Shown here: piece after piece, positions 32,673 through 45,068 of the stretch
Numbering within the stretch: position 1 is the stretch's first letter
Layout of the letters: each line of letters begins with the position of its first letter
Assembly (NCBI GenBank): GCA_965276765.1
Contig: OZ255627.1
Coordinates: 186,001-250,000, forward strand
Source of the DNA: G965276765 sp965276765
GTDB lineage: Bacteria; Actinomycetota; Acidimicrobiia; Acidimicrobiales; Palsa-688
DNA: 64,000 bases
Direction: 5' to 3'
Notes under the pieces: generated by a model
The model's database searches: none
Told to the model about the DNA's origin: nothing
Seen by the model: only the letters and a program-made list of their open reading frames with translations
Made by a program: the position numbers and the translations under genes

Positions 32673-32678
32673 ATTCTA
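32673..32678 (-). promoter_or_regulatory. Probable -10 box of marR operon (leaderless)
   Basis: The minus strand TAGAAT matches the consensus at five of six positions and ends 6 nt before the marR ATG. The region around it is unusually AT-rich and contains TGATT twice, 15 bp apart, which might be part of a regulator site. Confidence 0.45.
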
Positions 32679-32724
32679 GACGCAATGATTAGAGCTCGAA
32701 CCACTTTCACCGGGTCTGCCATCT

Positions 32725-34140
32725 TCAGGACACGTCGGCGTCCTCGACGGGTATCCGGACCTCGAGGCGAGCGCCGACAGGACTGTCGGCGACCTGCACG
32801 GTCCCACCGTGGGCCTCGATGATCTCGCGCACGATGGCGAGGCCGAGGCCGGTCCCGCCCACATCTTGGCTCCTGGCCTCGTCGAGGCGGGCGAAGCGGT
32901 CGAAGACCCGGTCCCGATCGACGGGGTCGATCCCCCCACCGTCGTCGCTGACCGCAAGGAGCACCGAGTCGCCCGCAGGGCGAAGCTCCACGGCGACGGT
33001 CGTCCTGGCGTGACGACGGGCGTTGTCGAGCAGGTTGTGGACGACCCGGGCCAGCTGGTGGGGATCGCCAAGCACCCTGCCTCCCGACACCTTGTGCAGG
33101 TCGATGCGCACGGAGGTGGTGGGCCGCGCCAGTCGCGCCTCGCGCAGAACCATCTCGTCGAGATCGACGAGCTCGGAACGGGCGACACCGGGCGTGTCCT
33201 CGTCCGCCCTGGCCAGCACGAGCAGGTCCTCGACGAGGCGGTGCAAGCGTCGCGTCTCGTCGAGGGCATCGGCGGCGACGGATTGCCATGCCGCATCGTC
33301 GGGATGGGCAAGCGCCACCTCGAGGGTGACCTGCAGGGTGGCGAGCGGGCTGCGCAGCTCGTGGGACGCGTCGGAGACGAAGCGACGCTGGGTGGCGGCC
33401 GACGACTCGAGCCGGTCCAACATGCCGTTCATGGTCCTGGCCAGCCGGCCCACCTCGTCGTCGGCCGCTGGCGTCGGGACGCGGCGGTGCAGGTCGTGGC
33501 CCGAGATGTCCGCGACCTCGGCGCGGATTGCCTCGACCGGTGCGAGCGCCCTCCCGCCGAAGAACCACACGAGCAGTCCGACCATGATCACGAGCACCGG
33601 CAGCCCGACGGCGAGCGCGAGGACAGTGGTCCTCGTCGCCTCGACGATCGGCCGTAGTGAACCGGCCACGTAGACGGTCACGTGCATCGCCGGCTGGCCG
33701 GCCCTCGCCGGCACGGTCGCCACGCTCGAGAGCAGCAGGTAGGGGCCATCCGGATCGGGCTGGTGATCGGGACCCTGCTCGGCCGACGTCGGGATGTTGC
33801 CGACGACCACGCCCTCCTCCCCCGGACGCAGCGTGCTGATCCGCCTCGAGTCGAGGAGCGATGAGCTGCTGGCGAGGACCCGCCCGTCGGCCGCGACCAC
33901 CTGGGTGATGGTGTCGCCCCTTCCGACCGGCAGCTGGGTCGGTACGCGGCCCACTCGCATGAGCGATGTGACGTTGTTGATCTGCGCCTGCGCTGAGGTC
34001 TCGACGCCTTCCTTCAACGACGAACGGAGCAATCCGACGAGACCGATGCCGCCGACGGCGAGGGCGGCTCCGACGGCGAGGACGGCAACGATGGTGGAGC
34101 GAGCCCTGAGGGACGCGAGGCGAGCCATGGCACCGCTCAT
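32725..34140 (-). CDS. Membrane sensor histidine kinase
   Basis: 471 aa. Two membrane segments (TIVAVLAVGAALAVGGIGLVG near the start and VLALAVGLPVLVIMVGLLVWF near 185) flank an extracytoplasmic sensor region of about 130 residues. A HAMP domain, then the H-box SDASHELRSPLATLQ, N-box HNLLDNARRHA, DDGGGI and GTGLGLAIVREI are all intact. The start is the ATG at 34140; a GTG at 34178 overlapping the response regulator stop is an alternative. It pairs with the regulator gene just upstream. The stimulus is unknown. Confidence 0.93.
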   Translation of the reverse strand: MSGAMARLASLRARSTIVAVLAVGAALAVGGIGLVGLLRSSLKEGVETSAQAQINNVTSLMRVGRVPTQLPVGRGDTITQVVAADGRVLASSSSLLDSRRISTLRPGEEGVVVGNIPTSAEQGPDHQPDPDGPYLLLSSVATVPARAGQPAMHVTVYVAGSLRPIVEATRTTVLALAVGLPVLVIMVGLLVWFFGGRALAPVEAIRAEVADISGHDLHRRVPTPAADDEVGRLARTMNGMLDRLESSAATQRRFVSDASHELRSPLATLQVTLEVALAHPDDAAWQSVAADALDETRRLHRLVEDLLVLARADEDTPGVARSELVDLDEMVLREARLARPTTSVRIDLHKVSGGRVLGDPHQLARVVHNLLDNARRHARTTVAVELRPAGDSVLLAVSDDGGGIDPVDRDRVFDRFARLDEARSQDVGGTGLGLAIVREIIEAHGGTVQVADSPVGARLEVRIPVEDADVS

Positions 34141-34171
34141 CGTCCATCGTGTCCGCCGAGGAGCCTGGCGC

Positions 34172-34849
34172 TCAGCCACCCGCGCCGTCGAGCCGATAGC
34201 CGGCACCGCGCACCGTCTCGATCGAGCCCCGATCGAAGGGCAGATCGATCTTGCGCCTAAGGTAGCGGATGTACACCTCGACGATGTTGTCGTCGCCCTC
34301 GAAGTCAAAGTCCCATACGTGGTCGATGATCTCGGCCTTTGACGTCACCTGGTCGAGGCGGCGCATGAGGAACTCGAGCAGGGAGAACTCACGGGGGCTG
34401 AGCGGGATGTCGTGACCCCCCCGCGAGCAGCTGTGGTTGGCCGGGTCGAGTGTGAGGTCACCCGCAACAAGGACCGCGGGCCGCTCCCTCGAGCCCCGCC
34501 GGAGCAGCGCTCGCAGATGGGCGACGAGCACCACGTAGGAAAATGGCTTGGCCAGGAAGTCGTCGGCGCCGGTGTCGAGGGCCTCGGCCTCGTCCCACTC
34601 CCCCGTCTTGGCGCTCAGCATCAGGATCGGCGTCCAGTTGCCCTCCTGCCTGAGGGCGGCACAGACGCGGTAGCCGTTCAGCTTGGGCAGGAGGATGTCG
34701 AGGACGATGGCGTCGTATGGGCTCTCCCGCGCCAACCAGAGCCCTTGTTCGCCGTCGAGGGCGATGTCGACGGCGAAGCCCTCGGCTTCGAGACCTCTCC
34801 TGAGGGCGCCGGCCAGCCGCCGCTGGTCCTCCACCGCAAGTATCCGCAT
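34172..34849 (-). CDS. OmpR-family response regulator
   Basis: 225 aa. The receiver domain has the acidic pair ED at 7-8, the phosphoacceptor Asp51 in VLDILLPKLNG and the conserved Lys in DFLAKPFSY. The C-terminal winged helix reads LSPREFSLLEFLMRRLDQV and VEVYIRYLRRKID with the ETVRGAGYRL ending. It leads the two-gene operon with the kinase. Its upstream region carries a GATAAT box, an inverted repeat and a hairpin. Confidence 0.94.
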   Translation of the reverse strand: MRILAVEDQRRLAGALRRGLEAEGFAVDIALDGEQGLWLARESPYDAIVLDILLPKLNGYRVCAALRQEGNWTPILMLSAKTGEWDEAEALDTGADDFLAKPFSYVVLVAHLRALLRRGSRERPAVLVAGDLTLDPANHSCSRGGHDIPLSPREFSLLEFLMRRLDQVTSKAEIIDHVWDFDFEGDDNIVEVYIRYLRRKIDLPFDRGSIETVRGAGYRLDGAGG

Positions 34850-34872
34850 GGAACCCAGCCTCCCGGGTCGAT

Positions 34873-34890
34873 GCCGGGTCGTGACCCGGC
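34873..34890. repeat. Perfect 8-bp hairpin in the response regulator leader
   Basis: GCCGGGTC and GACCCGGC pair around GT. It lies 23 nt upstream of the regulator ATG, downstream of its probable promoter. CCGGGTCG also recurs just beside it. It may be an attenuator, a binding site, or both. Confidence 0.5.
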
Positions 34891-34902
34891 CCCTGGAGTC
34901 GT

Positions 34903-34933
34903 ATTATCGCAGGTCGCAGCTGAGAGATAGCTG
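34903..34933 (-). promoter_or_regulatory. Candidate promoter and operator of the two-component operon
   Basis: The minus strand has GATAAT (34908-34903), five of six consensus positions. In the -35 zone lies an inverted repeat CAGCT-N7-AGCTG (34917-34933) and no -35 hexamer, as expected for an activator-dependent promoter. Autoregulation by the response regulator is a plausible reading. Confidence 0.35.
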
Positions 34934-35015
34934 AGGGCTTCGGACCTTGGTGTGGCTGGTGCAGGCGAGATCCCGGGTCGCTCGAGCGCAGCGGTGCGGC
35001 GGTCGCGGGCCGCAG

Positions 35016-36695
35016 TCAGGCCCCGGTGGCCAGGAGGAATGTCGTCAGCCCGGACGAGAGGGCGTTGGCGGCACGCTGGCGCCACGAGGCGGTCACGAGG
35101 AGCGAGGCGTCGGTGCCGTTGCGCATGTTGCCGCATTCGATCAGGACCTTGGGGACCGTCGACAGGTTGAGGCCGCCGAGGTCGTTGCGGACCTGGAGCC
35201 CGTGGCTCCCGTAATAGTCGGAGATTGGCATCACCGCCGTGAAGGCATTGCGCAGCGTGACACCGAGACGATCCGATGGGGGCACGACGGCGTTGTTGTA
35301 CCCGGGGAAGAGGGCCGGCTCGAGCACGGTGAACCCGCGACCCCCGGGCGGGCCACCGTCGGCGTGGACTGACAGGGCGGCGTCGGAGTGGACCCGGTTG
35401 CCTATGGCGGCGCGGGTGTTGACGCACGGACCGACGCCATCGTTGTTCGAGCGGGTCTCGACGACCGTGGCGCCGCGGTCTCTGAGGTCGGCGGTCAGCC
35501 TCGTCACCACGTCGAAGTTGAAGGCGGCTTCGGTGTACCCACCGTCGGTCTCCGTTCCCGTCGTGTCGCACGCCTTCCTCATCCCGTTGGGACCGGACGG
35601 CACCAGATGGTCGATGTAGCCCGGATGCTCAAAGTTGTCGCCGTTGTGGCCAGGATCGAGCGTTACGACGTCACCGACGAGCGACGACCCGTTGCTCGCC
35701 ACCTTGCGGACGTGCGCCGCCCTGGCGTCGCCGAAGGCGCGCAGCTCGCCGTCGGCGAGGAGGATCCAGTAGCCCCTGCCGTCGGCGGTTCTGACCAGGT
35801 CCACGGCCGGCGCCGCCGGCTTCGCCGCGGAGCCGTACACGGTGGCGCGGCCATAGCCGTACACCCGCCCGTCCCGATCGAGCAACCAGTAACCGTGACC
35901 GCTCGGCGTCGCGGCCATCGAGACGATCGGCGCTCCGATCCTGGTGTTGTTGGCCGAGCCGTAGAAGCCGGCGGCGCCGAAATTGATCACCCTTCCACTC
36001 CGGCCCGCCAGCCAGTATCCGTCGCCGTTGGGCGTCTCGGCGACGGCGACGATGGGCTCGGTCAGGTGGTCGAGGGCGGCCCCACCGTGGTAGGCGGCGT
36101 CACCGAAGGCGTACACGCGTCCCAGCCGACCGGCCATCACATACCCCCTCCCGCTCGGCGACGACGCCATGGCGACGACCGGCTGGGGGAGCCGCTGGCC
36201 CTGGAGGGAGTGGTGATAGCCGGCCGAGCCGTACGAATGGATGCTGCCGTCGGCGCCGAGCAACCAATAGCCCTTCCCGCTCGGTGTGGGCGTGATCCCG
36301 ATCACCGGGGCGGTTGGGCGGGACCGGCCTCGAAGTCGGGGCGCATCGCCCTCGTTGGCCACCGCCCCCGATGTGCTCGCCACCCACAGGCCCTTTCCGT
36401 CACGCGTCGATGCGCCGGAGACCGGCACGTCGACACCACCAGGGACGGACGCGTTGGCAGCGCCGGGGACCGGCGACGAGCTGCGGGCCGCAGCCGAGCG
36501 GTGCACCCGCACCGCCGGCGCCGTGCCGACCACGCGCCCAACTGGCGCTGTGCCGACCAGGCGCCCCGCCGGCGCCGCGGCCGGACTCCCGGCCAACCCC
36601 AACCCGGCCCCAACGACGCCGACGACGGCCACAACCGCGCCGATGGCGACGCCGGGGCGCATCGAGACCGACGAGCGCATCCAATGGCTCCTCAT
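35016..36695 (-). CDS. Secreted N-acetylmuramoyl-L-alanine amidase with six surface repeats
   Basis: 559 aa from the ATG at 36695; TACCGT lies 7 nt before it. A signal segment (GVAIGAVVAVVGVVGAGLGLA) is followed by a Pro/Ala linker, then six repeats of about 42 residues built on GYWLL..DG..YG.A..YGS (about 120-360). The C-terminal 210 residues form an amidase_3 domain: VTLDPGHNGD (His), GGYTEAAFNFD (Glu), ALSVHADGG (His) and VLIECGNMRN (catalytic Glu). It should cut the bond between MurNAc and the stem peptide. The repeats are common in Acidimicrobiia secreted proteins and perhaps fold as a propeller. Confidence 0.88.
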   Translation of the reverse strand: MRSHWMRSSVSMRPGVAIGAVVAVVGVVGAGLGLAGSPAAAPAGRLVGTAPVGRVVGTAPAVRVHRSAAARSSSPVPGAANASVPGGVDVPVSGASTRDGKGLWVASTSGAVANEGDAPRLRGRSRPTAPVIGITPTPSGKGYWLLGADGSIHSYGSAGYHHSLQGQRLPQPVVAMASSPSGRGYVMAGRLGRVYAFGDAAYHGGAALDHLTEPIVAVAETPNGDGYWLAGRSGRVINFGAAGFYGSANNTRIGAPIVSMAATPSGHGYWLLDRDGRVYGYGRATVYGSAAKPAAPAVDLVRTADGRGYWILLADGELRAFGDARAAHVRKVASNGSSLVGDVVTLDPGHNGDNFEHPGYIDHLVPSGPNGMRKACDTTGTETDGGYTEAAFNFDVVTRLTADLRDRGATVVETRSNNDGVGPCVNTRAAIGNRVHSDAALSVHADGGPPGGRGFTVLEPALFPGYNNAVVPPSDRLGVTLRNAFTAVMPISDYYGSHGLQVRNDLGGLNLSTVPKVLIECGNMRNGTDASLLVTASWRQRAANALSSGLTTFLLATGA

Positions 36696-36702
36696 GTCAC
36701 GG

Positions 36703-36708
36703 ACGGTA
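36703..36708 (-). promoter_or_regulatory. Probable -10 box of the amidase gene (leaderless)
   Basis: The minus strand TACCGT ends 7 nt before the amidase ATG, and no ribosome binding site is present. Confidence 0.35.
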
Positions 36709-36741
36709 CCAAGGTCCGCCCGGCCGGGTGCGGGTGCCGGC

Positions 36742-37221
36742 TCAGCCGGCGGCCACCCGGCCCGCGGCCTTGGCGAAGCCGGGATGGCAGCGGCTGACGG
36801 TGACCTCCCGGCCCTTGCGGTCGATGTTGACACCGATCCAGGTTCGCTGGTGGGCCTTGGCCCCGACGGCGAAGGCCACCGCCGCCAGGCCGTACCCGAT
36901 CAACTCGACCAGCGGGTACGTGTCGAGCGATCCGAACAGCCCGGCGGCGATGCCGGCGACGACCACGAGGACCGAGGTGAGCTGCCAGGCCCGGTAGCGC
37001 CGGAAGGCCGTCCTGCTGATGGGCATCCTCACCGTCCTGCGGCGCTTGCTCGCCGTGCGGGCGAAGAGAAACGACCACAGCCCGAAAAGCTGCAGCCACC
37101 GGAAGCCCACCGGCACGTACTCGGCCGAGACCGGTACCCGGATCTCGGTGGGCACCCCCGTCTTGGCGCACACGCCGGGGAGGGCATCGAAGGCGTCGAG
37201 CCTCACCCAAGCGGTCGCCAT
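36742..37221 (-). CDS. Hypothetical membrane protein
   Basis: 159 aa, not recognised. An N-terminal part with CAKTGVPTEI and RVPVSAEYVPVGF precedes a basic stretch (RTASKRRRTVRMPISRTAFRR). Two hydrophobic segments follow: LTSVLVVVAGIAAGLFGSL and LIGYGLAAVAFAVGAKA. The C terminus reads VTVSRCHPGFAKAAGRV. The single gene lies between rpoC and the amidase, with its own TACACT box 6 nt before the ATG. Confidence 0.6.
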   Translation of the reverse strand: MATAWVRLDAFDALPGVCAKTGVPTEIRVPVSAEYVPVGFRWLQLFGLWSFLFARTASKRRRTVRMPISRTAFRRYRAWQLTSVLVVVAGIAAGLFGSLDTYPLVELIGYGLAAVAFAVGAKAHQRTWIGVNIDRKGREVTVSRCHPGFAKAAGRVAAG

Positions 37222-37227
37222 GGTCGC

Positions 37228-37233
37228 AGTGTA
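37228..37233 (-). promoter_or_regulatory. Probable -10 box of the hypothetical membrane protein gene
   Basis: The minus strand TACACT ends 6 nt before the ATG at 37221. It is the same hexamer as at the PBP gene and the same leaderless geometry. Confidence 0.42.
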
Positions 37234-37240
37234 CGGATCG

Positions 37241-37312
37241 GAGGTCAGAAAGTTTTCTCGGCGATGTTGACGTCGGAATCCACCGTCAACATCGCCGAGA
37301 AAATGAGACCTC
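37241..37312. terminator. Long inverted repeat downstream of rpoC
   Basis: A perfect 20-bp stem (37253-37272 with 37284-37303) closes on an 11-nt loop, and an outer GAGGTC/GACCTC pair (37241-37246, 37307-37312) adds six more base pairs. It lies about 58 nt after the rpoC stop and is the obvious end of the rpoBC transcript. No U-tract follows on the minus strand; the stem itself ends in four A-U pairs. Confidence 0.65.
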
Positions 37313-37369
37313 GGATGCGGTCCGGGCCCGCCCGGGCCCAGCCGGACCCCCGGCTGGGCTCGAGAAGAC

Positions 37370-40300
37370 CTACGAGGCGCTCTCCTGGCCGGCGCCGCCG
37401 AACCCGACGGGCGGCTCGGTCGCGGTCAGGACACCAAAGCCGTCGTCTTCGGTCGCCACCGGGTACTCGCTCCCGGCCCCATCGTCACCACCGATGGACG
37501 CGAGCCAGGCGGCCAGGTCCTCGCCGCCGCCTTCGTCCTCGGACGACCAGAAGGCCATCCGCTCCGCGTCGGGAGCCTCGAGGACGAGATCGCGGTACCG
37601 GAGCATGCCGGTGCCGGCCGGGATGAGCTTGCCGATGATGATGTTCTCCTTGAGGCCAAAGAGCTGGTCCGACTTGCCCTCGATGGCGGCCTCGGTGAGC
37701 ACCCTGGTGGTCTCCTGGAACGACGCCGCCGACAGCCAGCTGTCGGTCGCGAGCGACGCCTTGGTGATCCCCATCAGCTCCGAGCGTCCCTCGGCCGGCC
37801 GCTTGCCCTCGGTGACGAGCTGGCGGTTGAACTCGGCGTAGGACCTGGCGTCGACCCGCTCCCCGGGCAGGAACGGCGACTCACCCTGCTCGGCGACGAG
37901 CACCCGGCGCAGCATCTGGCGGACGATGAGCTCGATGTGCTTGTCGTGGATCGACACGCCCTGGTCGCGGTAGACCTGCTGGACCTCGTTGACCAGGTAC
38001 TGCTGGGTCTCGCGGATGCCCTTGATCTCGAGCAGCTGCTTGGGGTCCTTGGGGCCGTCGACGATGGCATCGCCGGCCGCGACCTCGGAGCCTTCCCTGA
38101 CCCCTTCGGCCAGCTTGGCCCTGAGGTTGACGTTGTAGACGTCCTCGCTGCCGTCGTCGCCGACGACGGTGATGCGCCTGGCGTTGTCCTCCTCGGCGAT
38201 GCGCACGACACCCGACGTCCTCGAGAGGACGGCGGCACCCTTGGGGGTGCGGGCCTCGAAGAGCTCCACGACGCGGGGAAGGCCGTGGGTGATGTCCTCG
38301 CCGGCGATCCCGCCGGTGTGGAAGGTCCGCATCGTGAGCTGCGTGCCGGGCTCCCCGATGGACTGGGCGGCGATGACACCGACGGCCTCACCGAGCTCGA
38401 TGTCGTGGTTGGTCGCGAGCGACCGGCCGTAGCAGGTCGCGCACACGCCCTGCTCGGCCTCGCAGGTGAGGACCGAGCGGCAGAGCACCTCGGTCACCGA
38501 CGGGTCGTCGCGAAGGGTCGCCATGATCTCGGGGCTGATCTGCGTCCCCGCCGGCAACACAGTGCCGTCGGCGAGCGGGACCTCGCGGACCAGGACCCGG
38601 CTGTCGATCCTGGTCTCGAGATAGGAGCGAACCTTCTCGTCGTCGGGCTGGATGTCGCGGATCCAGACGCCGCGGGTCGAACCGCAGTCGACCTCCCGGA
38701 TGATCAGCTCCTGGGCGACGTCGACGAGACGGCGCGTCAGGTACCCGGAGTCGGCGGTACGAAGGGCGGTGTCGGCCAGGCCCTTGCGGGCGCCGTGGGT
38801 CGAGATGAAGTACTCGAGGACCGAGAGGCCCTCACGGAACGACGACAGGATGGGCCGGGGGATCATCTCACCCCTCGGGTTGGACACCAGGCCCTTCATG
38901 CCGGCGATCTGGCGGACCTGCTGGGGGTTGCCGCGCGCGCCCGAGTCGACCATCATGTCGAGGGGGTTGAACGGGATGGCGTGGAGGGCGTCCTCCATGG
39001 CCCGCCCGACCTCCGAGTTGGCCGACGTCCAGATCTCGATCTCCTTCTGGCGGCGCTCGTCGTCGGTGATGATCCCCCGCTTGAACTGGGTCTCGGCCTT
39101 TTGGGCCTCACCTTCGTAGCGGGCGATGATGTCGGCCTTGGTCGGCGGCGTACGCACGTCGTTGATCGAGATCGTCAGACCGGACTGCGCCGCGAAGCGG
39201 AAACAGAGGTCCTTGATCTTGTCCAGGCTGTCGGCGACCGCTACCCGAGGGTACCGATCGGCGAGGACCTCGACGATCGACCCGACGCTGCGGTTGCGCT
39301 TTCCCACGATGTCGTTGACGAAGGGGAAGCCCACGGGAAGGGACTGGTTGAAGATGATCCGACCCGCTGTCGTCTCGATCTGCTCGTAGCCGGTCGCGTC
39401 CGATGTGGGATCGCCTTCGCCCGTGGCAGCCAGCTCTTCGATGGGCAGGTCGCTCCCGACGGCCTCTGCGCCGCCGACGGCGACGAGCGGGCGGCGGTAG
39501 AGGATCTTGGCGTGGAGGTCGACGTCGCCGTTTTCGTAGGCGCGCTCGACCTCATGGAGGTGACGGAAGACCCGCCCCTCGCCGGCCATGCCCTCCTTGA
39601 CCAGAGTCAGGTAGTAGGCGCCGAAGACCATGTCCTGGGTCGGGGTGACGGTCGGCCGACCGGTCGATGGCGAGAGGATGTTGTTGGCGGACAGCATCAG
39701 GATCCGCGCTTCGGCCTGGGCTTCGGCGGAGAGCGGGAGATGCACGGCCATCTGGTCACCGTCGAAGTCGGCGTTGAAGGCGGTGCACACCAGCGGGTGG
39801 ATCTGGATGGCCTTGCCCTCGACGAGGACGGGCTCGAAGGCCTGGATACCGAGGCGGTGCAGGGTTGGCGCCCGGTTGAGGAACACGGGGTGCTCCTTGA
39901 TCGCCTCTTCGAGGACGTCCCAGACCTGGGGCCTGCGGCGCTCGACCATGCGCTTGGCCGACTTGATGTTCTGGGCCAGCTCAAGGTCGACGAGCCGCTT
40001 CATGACGAACGGCTTGAACAGCTCGAGGGCCATCTGCTTGGGCAGACCGCACTGGTGCAGCTTCAGCGTCGGGCCGACGACGATGACCGAACGGCCGGAG
40101 TAGTCGACCCGCTTGCCGAGCAGGTTCTGGCGGAACCGCCCCTGCTTGCCCTTCAGCATGTCGGAGAGGCTCTTGAGCGGGCGGTTGCCTGGCCCCGTCA
40201 CCGGTCGGCCGCGCCGCCCGTTGTCGAACAGGGCGTCGACGGCCTCCTGCAACATCCGCTTCTCGTTGTTGACGATGATCTCCGGGGCACCGAGATCGAG

Positions 40301-41428
40301 CAGGCGCTTGAGCCGGTTGTTGCGGTTGATGACCCGGCGGTACAGGTCGTTGAGGTCCGATGTGGCGAAGCGCCCACCGTCGAGCTGGACCATGGGCCGA
40401 AGCTCGGGCGGAATGACAGGCACGGCGTCGAGGATCATGGCCCTGGGGTCATTGGCGCGCCGACCGTTGTCGTCGCGGCGGTTGAAGGCCGTGACGATCT
40501 TCAGGCGCTTGATGGCCTTCTGCTTGCGCTGCACCGACAGCGGCCGGCGGCCGTCGATCGGGTCGATGGCAGCGCGGAGCTTGACCTCCTCCTCGTCGAA
40601 GTCGATCTCGGCGATCAGCTGGGCGATGGCCTCGGCGCCCATGCCACCCCTGAAGTAGTCGCCGTAGCGATCCTTCAGCTCGCGCCAGAGCAGCTCGTCT
40701 TCGAGGATCTTCCTGCTGTGGAGGTCACGAAACTCGTCGAAGGCCCGCTTCACCAGGTCGAGCTCACCCTCGGAGCGCTCCCTGATGCCGGCCAGCTCCT
40801 TGTCGACCTGACGCTGCCTGGCCTTGATCTCGGAGTCCTTGGCGCCGGCGGTCTCGAGACCGGCCAGCTCCTCCTCCAGGGCCTTGAAGCGGCGGTCGAG
40901 CTCCAGGTCTCTGGCCCGCTCGATCTCGGCCAGCTCCTCGGCCAGCTCGGCCTCGAGGTTGGGCAGCTCGGCGTGGCGCTTCTCCTCGTCGACGAAGGTG
41001 ACGAGGTTGGCGGCGAAGTAGATGACCTTCTCCAGCTGCTTGGCCTTCAGCTCCTCGCGAGCCTCGGTGCCCATGAGCAGGTAGGCCAGCCACGAACGGG
41101 TGCCGCGGAGGTACCAGATGTGGACGACGGGCGCGGCGAGCTCGATGTGGCCCATCCGCTCGCGCCTGACCTTGGATCGGGTGACCTCGACCCCGCAGCG
41201 CTCGCAGATGATGCCGCGGAATCGGACCCGCTTGTACTTGCCGCAGTAGCACTCCCAGTCCTTGGTCGGACCGAAGATCTTCTCGCAGAAGAGCCCGTCC
41301 TTTTCCGGACGCAGGGTGCGGTAGTTGATGGTCTCCGGCTTCTTCACCTCACCGTTGGACCAGGTCCTGATGGAGTCTGCGGTGGCCAAGCCGATCCGCA
41401 GTTGCTCGAAGTTATTGACGTCAAGCAT
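37370..41428 (-). CDS. rpoC: DNA-directed RNA polymerase beta' subunit
   Basis: 1352 aa. It shows the N-terminal zinc-binding CYCGKYKRVRFRGIICERCG, the catalytic Mg-binding NADFDGDQMAVHLPLS near residue 550, the second zinc site CRSVLTCEAEQGVCATCYGR, and the bridge helix and trigger loop region HTGGIAGEDITHGLPRVVELF. It has no intein or large insertion. The start MLDVNNFEQLRIGLA has GGGAG 9 nt upstream. A short leader ORF whose first six codons duplicate the same start overlaps it by 8 nt. Confidence 0.98.
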   Translation of the reverse strand: MLDVNNFEQLRIGLATADSIRTWSNGEVKKPETINYRTLRPEKDGLFCEKIFGPTKDWECYCGKYKRVRFRGIICERCGVEVTRSKVRRERMGHIELAAPVVHIWYLRGTRSWLAYLLMGTEAREELKAKQLEKVIYFAANLVTFVDEEKRHAELPNLEAELAEELAEIERARDLELDRRFKALEEELAGLETAGAKDSEIKARQRQVDKELAGIRERSEGELDLVKRAFDEFRDLHSRKILEDELLWRELKDRYGDYFRGGMGAEAIAQLIAEIDFDEEEVKLRAAIDPIDGRRPLSVQRKQKAIKRLKIVTAFNRRDDNGRRANDPRAMILDAVPVIPPELRPMVQLDGGRFATSDLNDLYRRVINRNNRLKRLLDLGAPEIIVNNEKRMLQEAVDALFDNGRRGRPVTGPGNRPLKSLSDMLKGKQGRFRQNLLGKRVDYSGRSVIVVGPTLKLHQCGLPKQMALELFKPFVMKRLVDLELAQNIKSAKRMVERRRPQVWDVLEEAIKEHPVFLNRAPTLHRLGIQAFEPVLVEGKAIQIHPLVCTAFNADFDGDQMAVHLPLSAEAQAEARILMLSANNILSPSTGRPTVTPTQDMVFGAYYLTLVKEGMAGEGRVFRHLHEVERAYENGDVDLHAKILYRRPLVAVGGAEAVGSDLPIEELAATGEGDPTSDATGYEQIETTAGRIIFNQSLPVGFPFVNDIVGKRNRSVGSIVEVLADRYPRVAVADSLDKIKDLCFRFAAQSGLTISINDVRTPPTKADIIARYEGEAQKAETQFKRGIITDDERRQKEIEIWTSANSEVGRAMEDALHAIPFNPLDMMVDSGARGNPQQVRQIAGMKGLVSNPRGEMIPRPILSSFREGLSVLEYFISTHGARKGLADTALRTADSGYLTRRLVDVAQELIIREVDCGSTRGVWIRDIQPDDEKVRSYLETRIDSRVLVREVPLADGTVLPAGTQISPEIMATLRDDPSVTEVLCRSVLTCEAEQGVCATCYGRSLATNHDIELGEAVGVIAAQSIGEPGTQLTMRTFHTGGIAGEDITHGLPRVVELFEARTPKGAAVLSRTSGVVRIAEEDNARRITVVGDDGSEDVYNVNLRAKLAEGVREGSEVAAGDAIVDGPKDPKQLLEIKGIRETQQYLVNEVQQVYRDQGVSIHDKHIELIVRQMLRRVLVAEQGESPFLPGERVDARSYAEFNRQLVTEGKRPAEGRSELMGITKASLATDSWLSAASFQETTRVLTEAAIEGKSDQLFGLKENIIIGKLIPAGTGMLRYRDLVLEAPDAERMAFWSSEDEGGGEDLAAWLASIGGDDGAGSEYPVATEDDGFGVLTATEPPVGFGGAGQESAS

Positions 41429-41492
41429 TGGTGTGACTCCCGTCTCCGCAGCTGCTCGCTGTGTCGCTCAAAACGTTATTGACGTCCAGCAT
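41421..41492 (-). CDS. 23-codon leader ORF between rpoB and rpoC (duplicated rpoC start)
   Basis: Its ATG directly follows the rpoB TAA. It encodes MLDVNN, identical to the first six residues of RpoC, then VLSDTASSCGDGSHTNA. It stops at a TGA that overlaps the rpoC start (ATGCTTGA). GAGAGGGG upstream can serve as ribosome binding site. At the DNA level an 18-bp stretch is repeated with one difference. It looks like a small duplication of the rpoC start that now links rpoB and rpoC translation; the peptide itself may have no function. Confidence 0.55.
   Translation of the reverse strand: MLDVNNVLSDTASSCGDGSHTNA

Positions 41493-45068
<3,576 letters not shown>

Noticed and set aside
37937..41482. 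Very long open frame (about 1180 codons) on the plus strand opposite rpoC
   Set aside because: Low-complexity Asp/Gly/Leu/Val translation with no family motif. It mirrors codon-position bias of high-GC rpoC on the other strand.
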